Positions 43,601 to 54,622 of a stretch of 64,000 bases of DNA are shown here, in pieces. The DNA is from Heterodera schachtii (Eukaryota > Nematoda > Chromadorea > Rhabditida > Heteroderidae): contig SIJG01000004.1 in NCBI GenBank assembly GCA_023374025.1, positions 731,670 through 795,669 of the forward strand, written 5' to 3'. Every line of letters starts with the position of its first letter. Position 1 is the first letter of the stretch. A model generated the notes under the pieces. That model searched no databases and was not told the origin of the DNA. It saw only the letters and a list, made by a program, of their open reading frames with translations. The translations under genes and the position numbers were made by a program.

Positions 43601-44027
43601 AAATAGACATAATTGAAGTTTTTCCCCAAAGTGTTAACTTAAAATCATCAATGCTTGTTAATTAATTGACAAATTAGAATTTTCACAAATAAATAATTTT
43701 AATTTTTCCAAAATAATTTCATTTAACTTTTATAAAAATCAAAATTTTTTCATTTCCCAAAAATTATAGTCCAAATTTTTGATTATTGATATAATGATCT
43801 ACCACTTCGTGACCTGCCCCGACCAAAGTGTCAGCAATTGAGCCCATAAATTGCATGTGACTCCATCCAATTGTGGGCGAATAGACGAGGATTTTAAGAC
43901 GCTTTTTGGCCAACTTTTTTGAGGCCTTCCAATGGATTTGCAGAAGCCAAAGTGTAAATTGACAAATCAAAATTAATGCGCAAAAATTTGTCAGAAGCTT
44001 CGGCATTTTTCGCAAAAAACAAAACAA
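40633..44027 (-). CDS. UDP-glycosyltransferase (UGT), with a damaged splice acceptor
   Basis: Eight exons (44027-43803, 43436-43254, 43198-43153, 43085-42885, 42586-42471, 42401-41885, 41212-40998, 40944-40633) give about 604 residues. The N-terminus has a membrane anchor or signal and VYSPTIGWSHMQFMGSIADT. The C-terminal half has VIVSFGTFADI and the UGT signature (FVSHCGLNSVSEAVQFGVPV, LLADQLYNAI), then a transmembrane helix (SVDIILCIAAILGIFAWILF) and a basic tail, as in ER-resident UGTs that transfer sugar from UDP-sugars to small lipophilic molecules. Intron 7 has a GC donor (AAG|GCTAAT). The expected acceptor before exon 4 reads TTTTCG where TTTTCAG is needed, and no other AG keeps frame. 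About 15 residues usual after GHEV are not found. Confidence 0.82.
41225..41884. repeat. repeat-bearing intron of the UGT gene
   Basis: The motif GGTCACTAATTGGACACG followed by TAAATTGTAATAGAGCCGAA is present at about 41474 and again, nearly the same, at about 41818. An inverted version (GTTCGGCTCCATTCAGTTTA followed by CGCGTCCAATCAT) is at about 41583-41618. It looks like a small palindromic element plus a second copy near the exon 6 donor. Confidence 0.55.
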
Positions 44028-45936
44028 ATTATTTTAATATTTTATATGAGAATCATGATTGTTTATTGAAGTAAAAAAAAAATTAAATTTTGGTTCAATG
44101 CAATTGACATTTTCCAAAATAATTATAAAATTTTTTTTTCAAATTTTAATTTATTTTTTGAGGAAAAAATATTTCAAAGCATTAAAATGAATTCAAATAA
44201 ATGATTTTCTTCCTAATGATAAGATAACATAGAAAAACACAGAACAGCGGAATCAAATAAAATAAATGATTTGAAAATTAAAGAGGGACCCGCGGGGGGG
44301 GGGGGGGGGCACAAAGGCGAAAAATACAAAAGAGGCAGCGAATGAGTGGGTTTAATTTAATTAGTTGTTTCTACAGTTTGTGAGAATAAGTCAACTGTAC
44401 GATATAGTTTTCAGATTTTTTTAATAGATTTCAAACTACAGAAAACAAACTGATTTAGTTTTTTTACAGTGTGTGATGAGAGCAGAATTCCCGGTCATTA
44501 TGACAAACCAAGGCCAAGAATCGAACTCAAGAGTCGAGTCCTGAGACTCTCGAACAGTCCAACAATGCCAAATATTATGATTGTCTTCAATGATCTGACT
44601 TAATCTGGTGTAATCGTTGAAACTGATAAAAAAAATAATAATAAAACGCCATTTTGTTATGCATTGTAATTGAAGTAATGCTGATAAAAAAAAATTGGAG
44701 AAAAATTCGAGAAGGAATGCATGTGAAACTTGTTTTGTGATTGATAATCCTCTTTTTTTTTAATTTTGTTATTTATTTGAATTATTTTATTAAAATTCAT
44801 GTAATATTTTAAAAAATAGCATAATAATTACACTTTGCACAAATAAAATAAATGCCAAAAGCCAATCATTAGGGGTGTAAAAAATATATCTGTCTCGAAT
44901 CTCGGCGAGTCTCGAAGACCGAGAACCAAAAAAAAACCTGGGACTTTTCTCGAAACGGAGACTTTTGAGCACCATTGCCAACCAACTACTGAAGATAATT
45001 CGGCAGATGGGCAACTCGGCAGAAAAATAATTTAATATATTGCAAGAAAATATTGGAAAATTTTTTACGACTTATAAATGGGTATAATTTTTACTAAATA
45101 AAATTGTCACAAAAAATAATAAATAAAATCAATTAAATGCCGCATTGGGCATCAGCAATTTTCTCAATCCATCAAACGTCGAGAGGTGAGTAAAAAAGTT
45201 CAAAACCTTTTAAAAAATTTTAACCAAATTAAACATTTTTGGTGTCATTCGAAGTCCTTAAAAATCACATTTTTATCATCTTTCAAAAAAGTTATGACTA
45301 AAATAAAGAAATCTTTTCGTTCATTTTTTGTCTCAAAAGTGATTAACTTTTTTTTTGAATTTTTTCAAAGAAATTTAGGACTATCGAATCAAAACATGTT
45401 CTAATTTGTTTAACTTTGAATAAGGTTATTACGATATTTTAGATACGAGTTGGCCTAATACGAGTTGAGGTTTTACAAGGTCCTGGACTATCTTTGTATA
45501 ATTATAATTTATTTATTTTTATCACGTGATTTTGTCTATTATTTTTCAAAAATGATAGCTCAAAGGGCCGTGGATTCAATTTTTTGTCCAAAAAGGCGGT
45601 TTTTCGTTCAGTTAAACGACCACGAAAAGCCTAATTTACATCCCCCCCCAAAAATACAAAATGTAAAAAAATAGCTTATTCGTGTTTAATCAGTGTAAAA
45701 CTCTGAAATTTTTTTTTAATTTTAATTTCCATTTAAGCCATAAAAATTCTTTCCTTTTCTCATTCATCATCCGATTTTAGGCGTCAATCAATGTAAACTA
45801 AAATTATTATTTCTGTCAATCCGTCGGTGATTCATTTTTTATCACAAAAATCCACTGGCTAAAAAATGAAAACAAATCACTTTACACATTTTGTTAACAG
45901 ATTAAACAATAATATTTTATCCATTAATAAAATCTA
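44028..45936. other. intergenic region with poly-G tract and repeat ends
   Basis: No complete gene. There is a run of about 14 G residues near 44296-44309. A region near 44500-44560 resembles tRNA-like text but is rejected. A palindromic CTCGAATCTCGGCGAG-type repeat lies near 44893-44960, related to 57126-57240. A repeat with GTCATTCGAAGTCC lies near 45243. Confidence 0.45.
45134..45187 (-). pseudogene. relic of the protease last exon
   Basis: On the minus strand the text reads GATTGAGAAAATTGCTGATG then CCCAATGCGGCATTTAA. This is almost identical to the last protease exon at 48390-48437 (encoding IEKIADVQCGI and stop). About 50 bp are recognisable, inverted relative to the gene. It is a fragment only. 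Confidence 0.7.
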
Positions 45937-48437
45937 ATGAATATTTTCTTGGTCAATTTTATTTTTCTAATTTTTGCTCATTATTTTATTGTTTCAAATG
46001 GCACAAAGTATTTTTATTAAAATAAGGAATAATATCAATTAAATTTTAAGAAATGTTTCGTTGGATTTAGCAAAATTTGGTCCTTTAAAAGTGAAATTTG
46101 AACTTCATGGAGAATGTTCAAGGTCTTTAATTGATGTTAATTAAAAGGCACATTAATTATTTATTGCTAGTGAATTGACTAATTAAGCCTTTTGTTGTGC
46201 TACGATAGCGCATTTTATGGTAAAAATTTTCCATGGAAATTTTCGAAAAGATTCAAATTCAACAAAATGTTCAATGCGTCGACCACAGCTGGTGATGATG
46301 AATGTGGAACAAATAGCAAAAGGAAAATTCAAATTTCATTCACAAACCGAACGATTACTGTGGGAAAAGAGAATTTTATGTTTAAGTTAGTGGATTTAAA
46401 AAACTACAAAATATTATTTATTATTTATATAATTTTAAAATAAAAAATACTCTATTAAAAAGTCTTTTTTTTACGGTTATTTTTTGATTTCAAAAATCCT
46501 GTTTTAACAAGAATATTTTTTAGATATACTGACAAAATCAACCTTTCTTCTGTACCAATTATCGAATTCAATTTTATGATATCGGACAATTTTTTGACAA
46601 TTAACAATGGTAATAATTAGCCTAATTATATGTGCAATTAATTCTTAAAATTGCAGTTTCACCGAATCCAAAAAGTTTTTACAAAGAATTTTTTGAAGAA
46701 TCAAAGCTTGGCTCATTTTTGAAAGAATATGCCGGACTTTGGCTGTTGGCAGCGGACATTATGCCAAACTTACGCCAAAAATTGACAAAATTAATTTTTA
46801 TATTGCCGGACAAATGCAGACTTATTCACGTAGAACGTCATCCTCAAAATTGCGCCACATTTGATCATATGGAATTTGAGAAGAAGCATCGCTTCGCCCG
46901 TCAAATTAACCCACTCGTAAATATATATAAAAATTTATAATTATTAGATTTATATAAATTTTTCTTAGATTTCGGGTGGTGCCAAGATTGACATAAAGCA
47001 TATGCCATGGGTTGTGTATTTTATGGGGGTTATACAAACAAATTTATTCGAAACTAAAATGATTGCATGCACCGCTTCACTGATTTCACCAAAATTTGTT
47101 CTATTGGCCGCACATTGTTTTGACGAAGTGGCAGAAAATAAATTAATTTTACTTGGTAAAAAAAAAATGAAAATTTAATCGGAGATTTGAAAAATAAATA
47201 AATATTTAATTTAATTTAATTTAATTTTTTATATACTAAAAATATTATTTCTTTAATTAAATTAAATAAATATTTCACACATTTAATTTAATTTTTTATA
47301 TTAAAAAAAAATATGTTTATATAATAAATGAAATATTTTATTTTGTTTATATTTAAAAAATATATTAAATATATTTATATAATAGAATAAAATAAATATT
47401 TCACACAATTAAATTAAATTTTTTATATTTTAAAATAATTTATATAATTTAATTAAATAAATAATTTATATAATTTAATTTTTTTTTAATTTAAAAAAAA
47501 TATATTTAAATGAATTTTTGCCATTTTTAGGTTTCGGGTCGAACTCGCGCGATCTTACGAGCAAAAAGTATGATGGATTTTTAGTTGAATTGCTCCGTCA
47601 CACCGATTTGAATGTGTTCATTCACCCAATGTATAAGAGGAAGGCTGGCATAAACGATTTGGCATTAATTAAGGCAAATTAGAAATTAATTGTTAATTAA
47701 TTAAATTCGGATAGATTTTAGATGGATGAAGAAGTCGAACTTTCATCAACAATTTTTCCAATTTGCATTCATTGCGGGTCCCGTGAAAAATTTGAAGAAG
47801 GAAAAGCATATATTGCTGGATGGGGATATTTAAAGAGTAAGCTTAGTCATTATTTAATTAGCAAGCTTAAATATTATTCAATAAAAAATCCAAAATTGAA
47901 TAATATTTATTAATATTTGCAATGAATTAAATATTAATTTAAAATATAATCAAAAATATATGTTATTTAGATAGTTGTACTCAAAAGTCCCAAAAAAGTC
48001 CATTAACGCTAATGGGTCGCAGTGCTCAATTAGTGAAATGCAATAAATCATTCTTTAATGATGGACAGGATCGCATTTGCATTGAGAAGAATACCATTGA
48101 GCAAGTTGGATTTTTTAATTATTATAACGTTGTTTTAAATGTTTAAATGTATTTATGCTAATTTTCATGTCAAATAATAATAATTTAAGTATAATAATAA
48201 TTAGGGCGATAGCGGTGGGCCTTTGTTGGCCACAAATGGCACAAACTTTGTCCCAAATTGGCGTTGCAAGTGGCGGATTATGTAACAGTTTATTTGGCAC
48301 AAGTAAAAACAAAAAAATATTTTGAAAAAGGCTTATTAAATAAATTTTAATTTTTTTTGAAAGGTATTTTGAACACTTATTCCCCTCTCGACGGTTGTTG
48401 GATTGAGAAAATTGCTGATGTCCAATGCGGCATTTAA
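45937..48437 (+). CDS. secreted trypsin-like serine protease (S1 family), block B
   Basis: Well-supported exons are about 46260-46385, 46524-46609, 46657-46916, 46969-47155, 47531-47673, 47722-47836, 47971-48104, 48205-48302 and 48364-48437. An upstream ATG at 45937 starts a signal-peptide-like segment (MNIFLVNFIFLIFAHYFIVS), but its link to the next exon is unresolved. A pro-region of about 130 residues precedes ISGGAKIDIKHMPWVVY. The catalytic triad is visible: His in VLLAAHCFDE, Asp in GINDLALIK, Ser in GDSGGPLLATNG. IAGWGYLK is the usual pre-Ser motif. One intron has a GC donor (AAG|GCAAAT). In the Ser exon one extra C in TTTGTCCCAAATTGG shifts the frame, losing QIGVASGGLCNS and the last exon. 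The enzyme would otherwise be a secreted endopeptidase. The block A copy is dead. Confidence 0.8.
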
Positions 48438-49329
48438 TGCATTTACATATGAAAAAAATATCAAAAACAGATATAAATTTCAAAAGTTTAACCTGTTCAT
48501 TTCGTAGTTGTCATTACTTTAGCTTTTCCTAAAAAATGTTTTCGGATGAGCATAGAAAATAATGACAAATTTACACGACCATCTGAAGCAACCTTGTCAG
48601 ATAAATTAAATGTTTGATAATTTTCCAGTTAAAAACTTGTTTTCGTAAAAGTAAGAAATAAAAACTGAAAATTTATCAAAAAAAAACAATAAACCATGAC
48701 AACGAAAACGTAAAGATATTTTGGAATTTAAAAAAAATACGCATTTATACAACTAAAAAAGTTATTTAGGTACTTTTCCGTTTGGGGGCCCCACATTTAT
48801 TTAAATTAAAAAACGTCAACAAAAAGCGCATTGAATATTCAAAAACAGCGCTTCAGCAATTTGGGCGTCATAAAAGCAACAATTTTGGCCCAAATATAAT
48901 CGAATGAATCCGCATAGCATTTGACAAATGAATATTTTATGTGATAATTAAAACAGTCAAAAATATGATAATAAATTTAACGACATTTAAAAAAACTGAA
49001 TTTTCCTGTTCATCTCGTAGTTGTCACAATGACTTGAAATTCGGTGCACCCCAAAAAGGTCACCGGCTGAAAATTCTCAGGGGACATAACGTCGCCGCAA
49101 AAAAATAAAAAATTTCAAATTTTGAAGAAAAAAAATTGTTTTAAAGTTTTTTGTTCGGCGACAAAGAAATGGAAATTTAAACAACAACAAATCCCATCAT
49201 TATGAAAATGTAAATAAATTTAGAAATAGAAATGAAAGGCCTCAAATTTTTCTTGTCTCATCAATCAATCGCATTTGTCCAAATTGTTTCTTAAAATTGT
49301 TCCGTTTTTCCACCAAAAAATGCTCTCAA
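48438..49329. other. spacer with 3' flank repeats
   Basis: No gene. The part at 49030-49100 (with GGTGCACCCCAAAAAGGTCA) matches 11735-11800, and the 3' flank of the Asn/Ser/Gln-rich pseudogene begins near 49150. Confidence 0.4.
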
Positions 49330-49956
49330 TAGCCTCCCCCTTGTCTTTTTGTAAACTTCCTTCAATAAATTCGGTTGATCCATTTTCATAAATTTTTCAC
49401 CTGAATAATAAGAGAAGGACGAAAGCGGAGATTTATTTGAACTCATTGGCTTTTTGCCCTTCTTTTTTGCAGAGAAAGAAGAAGAACCAAATTAGTTTGA
49501 TTGGTTGCTAATTGGTTGTTGGCTGCCAAAATTGTTGCTTTTTCTATTGTTACCACCAATACTAAGAGATTCTTGCCCCATTTTTGAGGTGTTTTTGCCA
49601 TGAGTTTGACTTGGATTCGAACTATCAAGCACAGGGATTTGGACACTTGAAAAGTTTGACTGCTGGTTGAAGAATGGTGGACTTGCAAAGAAATTGCCGC
49701 TACTATTAATTGCATTGTGATTATTGGCAAAGTTCGTTGTTAATGAACCACTGTTGATATCAAAAACATTAGACGATTTACTTTTTCCTTTGCTTTTGCC
49801 CAAACTCAGCCAACTTTTTCCAAAAGATTTATTGTTCTTGTCATTGAAATTGAATGAATTTTGTATTTTATTTTTGACGGAATTTGTGCCCGTCGTTGAA
49901 TGGCACGACTTTTTATGCAGCAAAAGTATTTCCTTACCACGTAAAGACAAAGCCAT
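49330..49956 (-). pseudogene. Asn/Ser/Gln-rich secreted protein, broken block B copy
   Basis: Related to the genes at 9622-10353 and 12047-12769. The region coding the signal peptide and GMDD is deleted: KNSKSFGK-type sequence is joined directly to upstream flank, giving a spurious start (MALSLRGKEIL). The repeat body is present (THGKNTSKMGQESLSIGG), but a CAA codon has become TAA after QPISNQSN. Beyond this stop the diverged conserved C-terminus is still recognisable near 49330-49400. Both lesions make it non-functional as a secreted protein. Confidence 0.8.
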
Positions 49957-50159
49957 TATGACAGAAGCCCACTAAAAAATGACAAAGGAAATTTTAATTC
50001 CATAATTATGGAATGATTCTTAGCTCAATTTGTGGGAAAGAAAATTTTAATCCCATAATTATGGAATTGATTCTTGAGTTCAAATTATGGAAAAGAGAGA
50101 TTTGAAGCCCCATAAAAATCAAAATTATAAAAATACTAAAGTAATTATAATAAAGAATC

Positions 50160-50360
50160 TTTTATGTGAAATCGGAATTCCGAGGCCCAAAATTTTTTAG
50201 AAATATGTCGGAAATCTGTTGAAAAATAAAATTTTCTAACTATTTTAATAGGGTATATTTTAAAACTTAAAACCAATAATTCAAAACTAAAAGGTGAAAT
50301 TTCATAATGTTTTCGGTTTTTGGAATTCCGACACTGTCGGAAATAAAAACCGAAAGTCGG
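50160..50360. repeat. dispersed CGGAATTCCGAGGCCC repeat
   Basis: Text such as ATCGGAATTCCGAGGCCC and, further on, GGAATTCCGACACTGTCGG forms a palindromic repeat of the family at 6830-6975. It lies between the Asn/Ser/Gln-rich pseudogene and the DUF1647 gene. Confidence 0.45.
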
Positions 50361-50869
50361 AAAACGGAATAGGAAGATAATAAACTTTTTTACATGAATG
50401 TATTTCTGTTTAAAAAACACAGAATAAGTTTTTACAATGCAAACTTGAGTTCTGTTTAATTTTTCAAGTCATTCTAAAATGAGTCTTTTGAATTTTTTGT
50501 AATTAAATGTTTTTCAATACTTTTAAAAAGTTTCGGTTTTTTTTTTTCGCTTATTCATCTCATAAATTAATTCTTTCAATTTCTTTCTCTTAATTCAACA
50601 TTTTAAATAATGTACAAATAAATACATATAATATCTCCTTTTTTTGCTTATTCACATTGCTGTGAATCACTCCTTTATTTCCGTTCATTTCTTAAAAATA
50701 ATGTGTAATTAATAAAATGAAAATGTTGCATAATTTTGTGAATCAATTATATGCTAAAGAATTTTTGTAAAAAGTTATTTATAATAAATAAATTAAAAAA
50801 TGGAAATAAAATAATTTTAATTATTTAATGAATTAGCAAAAACAACATTTATTAATTGTCAATTGTGCA

Positions 50870-53209
50870 ATGTTTTTTCATTTTTTTATAAATTTCTTAA
50901 TTTTTACCGTCCTCTTCAACTTTACCAACGGTCAATGCTTCTTCTCCTCCCACCAGCAGTAATTTTAAAAAATAATAATTAATTTTTGTCAATTTAAATT
51001 TGTTTTTTTTTCTTTCATTTGAGCCGTACTCAGATGGACAACGAATGCTGCGGCGAAAATGTAATTATAATTTCAGCAATTCAATTTTTTTCAATTTGAA
51101 ATGCCATTAAAGTTACAAAAATGATCAAATTTTAGTTGGCCTTTTCGTTGAAAATGAATGATTCGCGAAGAATCTGTGGCAAAAAATTCAATTGCTCATT
51201 TGCTTGGCTGTTGGAGCGCTACAAACTTTCGGGAAAATATGCAATCAAAGAAAAGATTAAGGTGGAGATAATTATTGTAATTAATTATCCCCCTTGTGAT
51301 TAAATTTTCACAAAATTCAAGAAAACGATCGAAATTTTCTTCTCTGATTTATTGTTTTTTTTTTTGGAAAAACTCAATTTAAATTTTTATTATTTTCTAA
51401 TTTCATCATTTAAAAATAAATATTTTATTAATACATTAATTACCTTTTAATTCTTTTTTTTATTTAAATAATTCAGGTCAAATTCCCAGGCCATCCAAAA
51501 TTTGTCTTTGTGACTGGCGCCAGTGCCAAATATTTCCCATCACTTCGAATGCTAATCGCAAACATAAAACAACAATTTGGCTGCAGACAAAAAATAATTG
51601 CGTACGATTTGGAAAATGTGACAAAAAACACAAAAGGGGTAAAACATTAAAAAAAAATAATTATTTTTATATTTTTCAAATTTAAAATATTATTATTATT
51701 TATTTCAAATTGCGTTGGTTATTTTGCGATTTAAAATTTGTTGCGAAAAACACTAAATTTTAATTTTAATTAAAAAAAATTCATTATTTTGTTTAAAAAT
51801 TAATTTCCTTGTAAATTTTAAATTATTTTTTTTAATTTCATTAATATTATAAATTTGAAGATGGCTGAGTTGAATTCCGTCTGTGAATTGGAATGGCACA
51901 TTTTCGACTTTTCTCAATTGGTTAACGGTCGTGTTCGTCATCTTCACAGTTATTCGTGGAAAATTTTTGTGATAGCGGTAATTTATTTTTAAAAATGCAC
52001 AAATTTTTGATGAAATTTTAAGGATGTTTTTTCGGAATTTGACACGGTCGTGTGGGTGGACACTTCAATTTTCTTTGACAGTAACAATTTGTCGCCAATT
52101 TTGGCGCCAATTCAAATGGGACAAATTGGCCCAGTTCAGATGCCAAGCAGTGAGCAGGGGAAAATGATCAAATTTTATTTTATGTCAAATTTCTGAAAAT
52201 TTGTTAAATTTAAGACAGTCATCATGGCATGAACATTGCAACACATCCGGGTAAATTGCTATTAAAATGGCAATTAATTGCATTAATTAATCAAAAACCC
52301 GCAATTTGCCAGGGATGTACGAATATTTGCCATTGTTCGCTAATTTTGAGCCCATAAAAACAAACGAATGGACAGGAAATGACCCACCACAGTTCGAGTC
52401 AAATTTTGTCATCCTTCACAAATCTGAACAAACTCGGCAACTAATGACATGGTATTTAACATAATTACAGTCAAACTGGAATTCTGATCATCGAAAATTC
52501 AAATTTTGACCAAAAAAAGCAAGAAAAAAAGCATTTGATTGGGTAAGTAACAAATTTCTTATGCGCTTCATCAAACTTTTATAATTCTAAAGTTTGGCCA
52601 TAAATCTGACGTCATCATGAGAATTTATTTATTTATTTTTTACTAAATTTTATAACAATACCGTACTCCCTCCAAAAAGTGGGTTATTTTCGAGGGTGGG
52701 GTTCTAATCGACGAATTACGGTATATAAATTTGTGTTGATCCGCCGACCTGCTGCATAGTTCAATTTAAAATTTTCAATTCAATGGCATTGCTTTGTGCC
52801 GCCGAGCAAGATTGTATGGTGCCGATTGGACAGACTCAAGCATGCCTTTCCACGCCAATTATGCCAAACTTGACTTGCCATCGTCAGGATCAGAGTTTGT
52901 TTGATGTTCTACTGTACAACATGGAATATCGGCAACAAATTGAGGGTCAATTGGACAAATTAAAATTTATTTAAATACATTTTAAATGCATTTGTAATTT
53001 TTATGGGAAATTGAGGGCCAGGCTAATTGGACAAAATTATAATTTTATTTAAATGTATTATTTTTATATCAGATCCCTCTTTTCTGGCTCATATTAGCCG
53101 TGCCCATCCACGATGGTCCTCCAAACTCAGTCGCATTTTCCGTGTACATCGTGGCCAAACATTTGCTGGAACTCCAGCAGAATGGGCTCAACTTGTCAAA
53201 TGTTGCTGA
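50870..53209 (+). CDS. DUF1647-domain protein, block B
   Basis: This is the duplicate of the gene at 13755-16304, with the same exon plan: exon 1 50870-50958, exon 2 51024-51060, and further exons to the stop at 53209. Motifs are kept: signal or anchor (MFFHFFINFLIFTVLFNF), KFVFVTGASAKYF, KIIAYDLENV, TVVWVDTS, HHGMNIATHPG, LLCAAEQDCMVP and CHRQDQSLFDVLLYN. Both copies are open, so both may be active. The intron before the LLCAAEQDCM exon (52452-52784) begins GTATTT and ends CAAT, again without an AG at the place that keeps frame. Function is as for the block A copy: a predicted secretory, glycosyltransferase-like protein of unknown reaction. Confidence 0.84.
52660..52726. mobile_element. deleted copy of the Tc1/mariner-like MITE
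   Basis: ATACCGTAC is followed by CTCCAAAAAGTGGG and the right arm TCTAATCGACGAATTACGGT. It is the equivalent of 15777-15875 with about 40 bp of the left arm lost. It is in the same intron of the DUF1647 copy. Confidence 0.6.
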
Positions 53210-53890
53210 ACAAATGGAATGCCGCAACCGTTCACGCCAAAAAAAAATTAACAATAATTAATTAATTGACTAATCATCCAAATATTTGTCTCTTATCTAA
53301 TTATTAATAATTCAAGTTGAATAAAAAATGGAAAAATTAAAAATGAAAGAAATGAATGATATAAAAATATTTTTTAAAGAATTTGCCATGCCAATTAAAT
53401 GAATGCTTTTTATTAGTGAAGTAAATAAAGGGAATAAAAACGATGGACTTACAAAAAACACCCATTACAAAGAAAGGATCAAAATTTTTCTGGTCTGAAA
53501 TAAATGGGTACAATAACAATAATATTCTGTTCGAGAATTCCCATTAATATAACAATAAATATAAATTTGTTAATGTAAAGATTTGAATGTCCTTTTGGCC
53601 ACATGTTAAACAAATTGTTCCATTTTTCATTTCAATTTTCGCATTGGATCAAATCAATTTTTGTTGAGAACAATTCACGAATCGCTTCTTCAGTTAATTG
53701 AGTTAATTGTTGTTTGACCTAAAATAATGTACTAATATTTTTGTTTTTTGTTTTAAAAAGCCTCAATTTTGTATCAATTAAACCAATAATTATTGAAAAA
53801 TCCTTTTCTAGTCAAGAATCGGTTCATATGTATGTTATTTTTTGAAAATAAAAAAAAATTCTAATTAAAATTCAAAAAATCTTATCTAAA

Positions 53891-54622
53891 CAGGGCTGGA
53901 TTGGAATGTAAATGTATTGCCATTGTGGAAATTCTAATCCGTAATACTAGGATTGTAAATTATATGGACTAAAAACACTAAATATGGGCATAAATATGGA
54001 CTAAAAATCCCGAAACATGGACTAAAAAGCTCAAAAATGGCCAAATATGGACCAAAATATGGACCAAAAACTGCCAAAAAATAGGTTTTAAACCCTCAAA
54101 AATTGCAAAAAATATTTTATATTCAATATTTGCTTAAACAAACTTAAAAAAAATACATTAAACTACCAAAAAATGGATTAAACTTTAAAATGCCAAATTT
54201 TTAAATTCGAGTTATTTGCCAAAGTTTCGAAAAAATCTCTTTTTGGGGTGTATTTTTTTAATTTTTAAAAAGTCGATCTTTAGGGGTGTATTTTTTGCCT
54301 TTTTTAGCATTTTCTTGGGAAAATTTCCAAAAAATGACCATATGCTCTAAAAGCCCAAAAATGGCAAAATATGCATTTATTCTTGAAAACCCCCAAAATA
54401 TGGATTTATATGGACTAAAACCCTTCAGCAAATCAAAATTTTTAACGTGGAAATGTTAATTTTGAGCCTCTTTCTTCATAGCATATGCGGAAAAAAATAT
54501 GTTAATCCTTATAATTTACAACCCTAGTAATTACGGAGTCCATAAACGCCTTAATTTCTGGGTCCGTAACACTACAAACGAGCCGTAATAGAATTTCAGT
54601 AACATGTAATTGCATCCAGCCC
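53891..54622. mobile_element. MITE in intron 7, split by a later hAT-type MITE
   Basis: Ends CAGGGCTGGATTGGAATG and CATGTAATTGCATCCAGCCC are inverted repeats and correspond to the MITE at 16933-17085 in block A. Its palindromic centre (CCGTAATTACGG) was the target of the inner element at 53948-54526. Confidence 0.65.
53948..54526. mobile_element. hAT-type MITE nested in the older MITE
   Basis: Ends TAGGATTGTAAATTATA and TATAATTTACAACCCTA are inverted repeats. The right flank is GTAATTAC and the left flank GTAATAC, an 8-bp target duplication with one base lost. The interior consists of repeated ATGGACTAAAAA and CCAAATATGGACC motifs, and it has no coding capacity. Fragments of the family occur at 11350-11580 and 58240-58460. 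The block A intron lacks it, so it inserted after the duplication. Confidence 0.82.

Noticed and set aside
44490..44575. tRNA-like text on the minus strand (GAGTTCGATTC in a T-loop-like setting)
   Set aside because: The T arm can be drawn only with wobble pairs, and the 7-bp acceptor stem does not pair, so it is not a tRNA gene.
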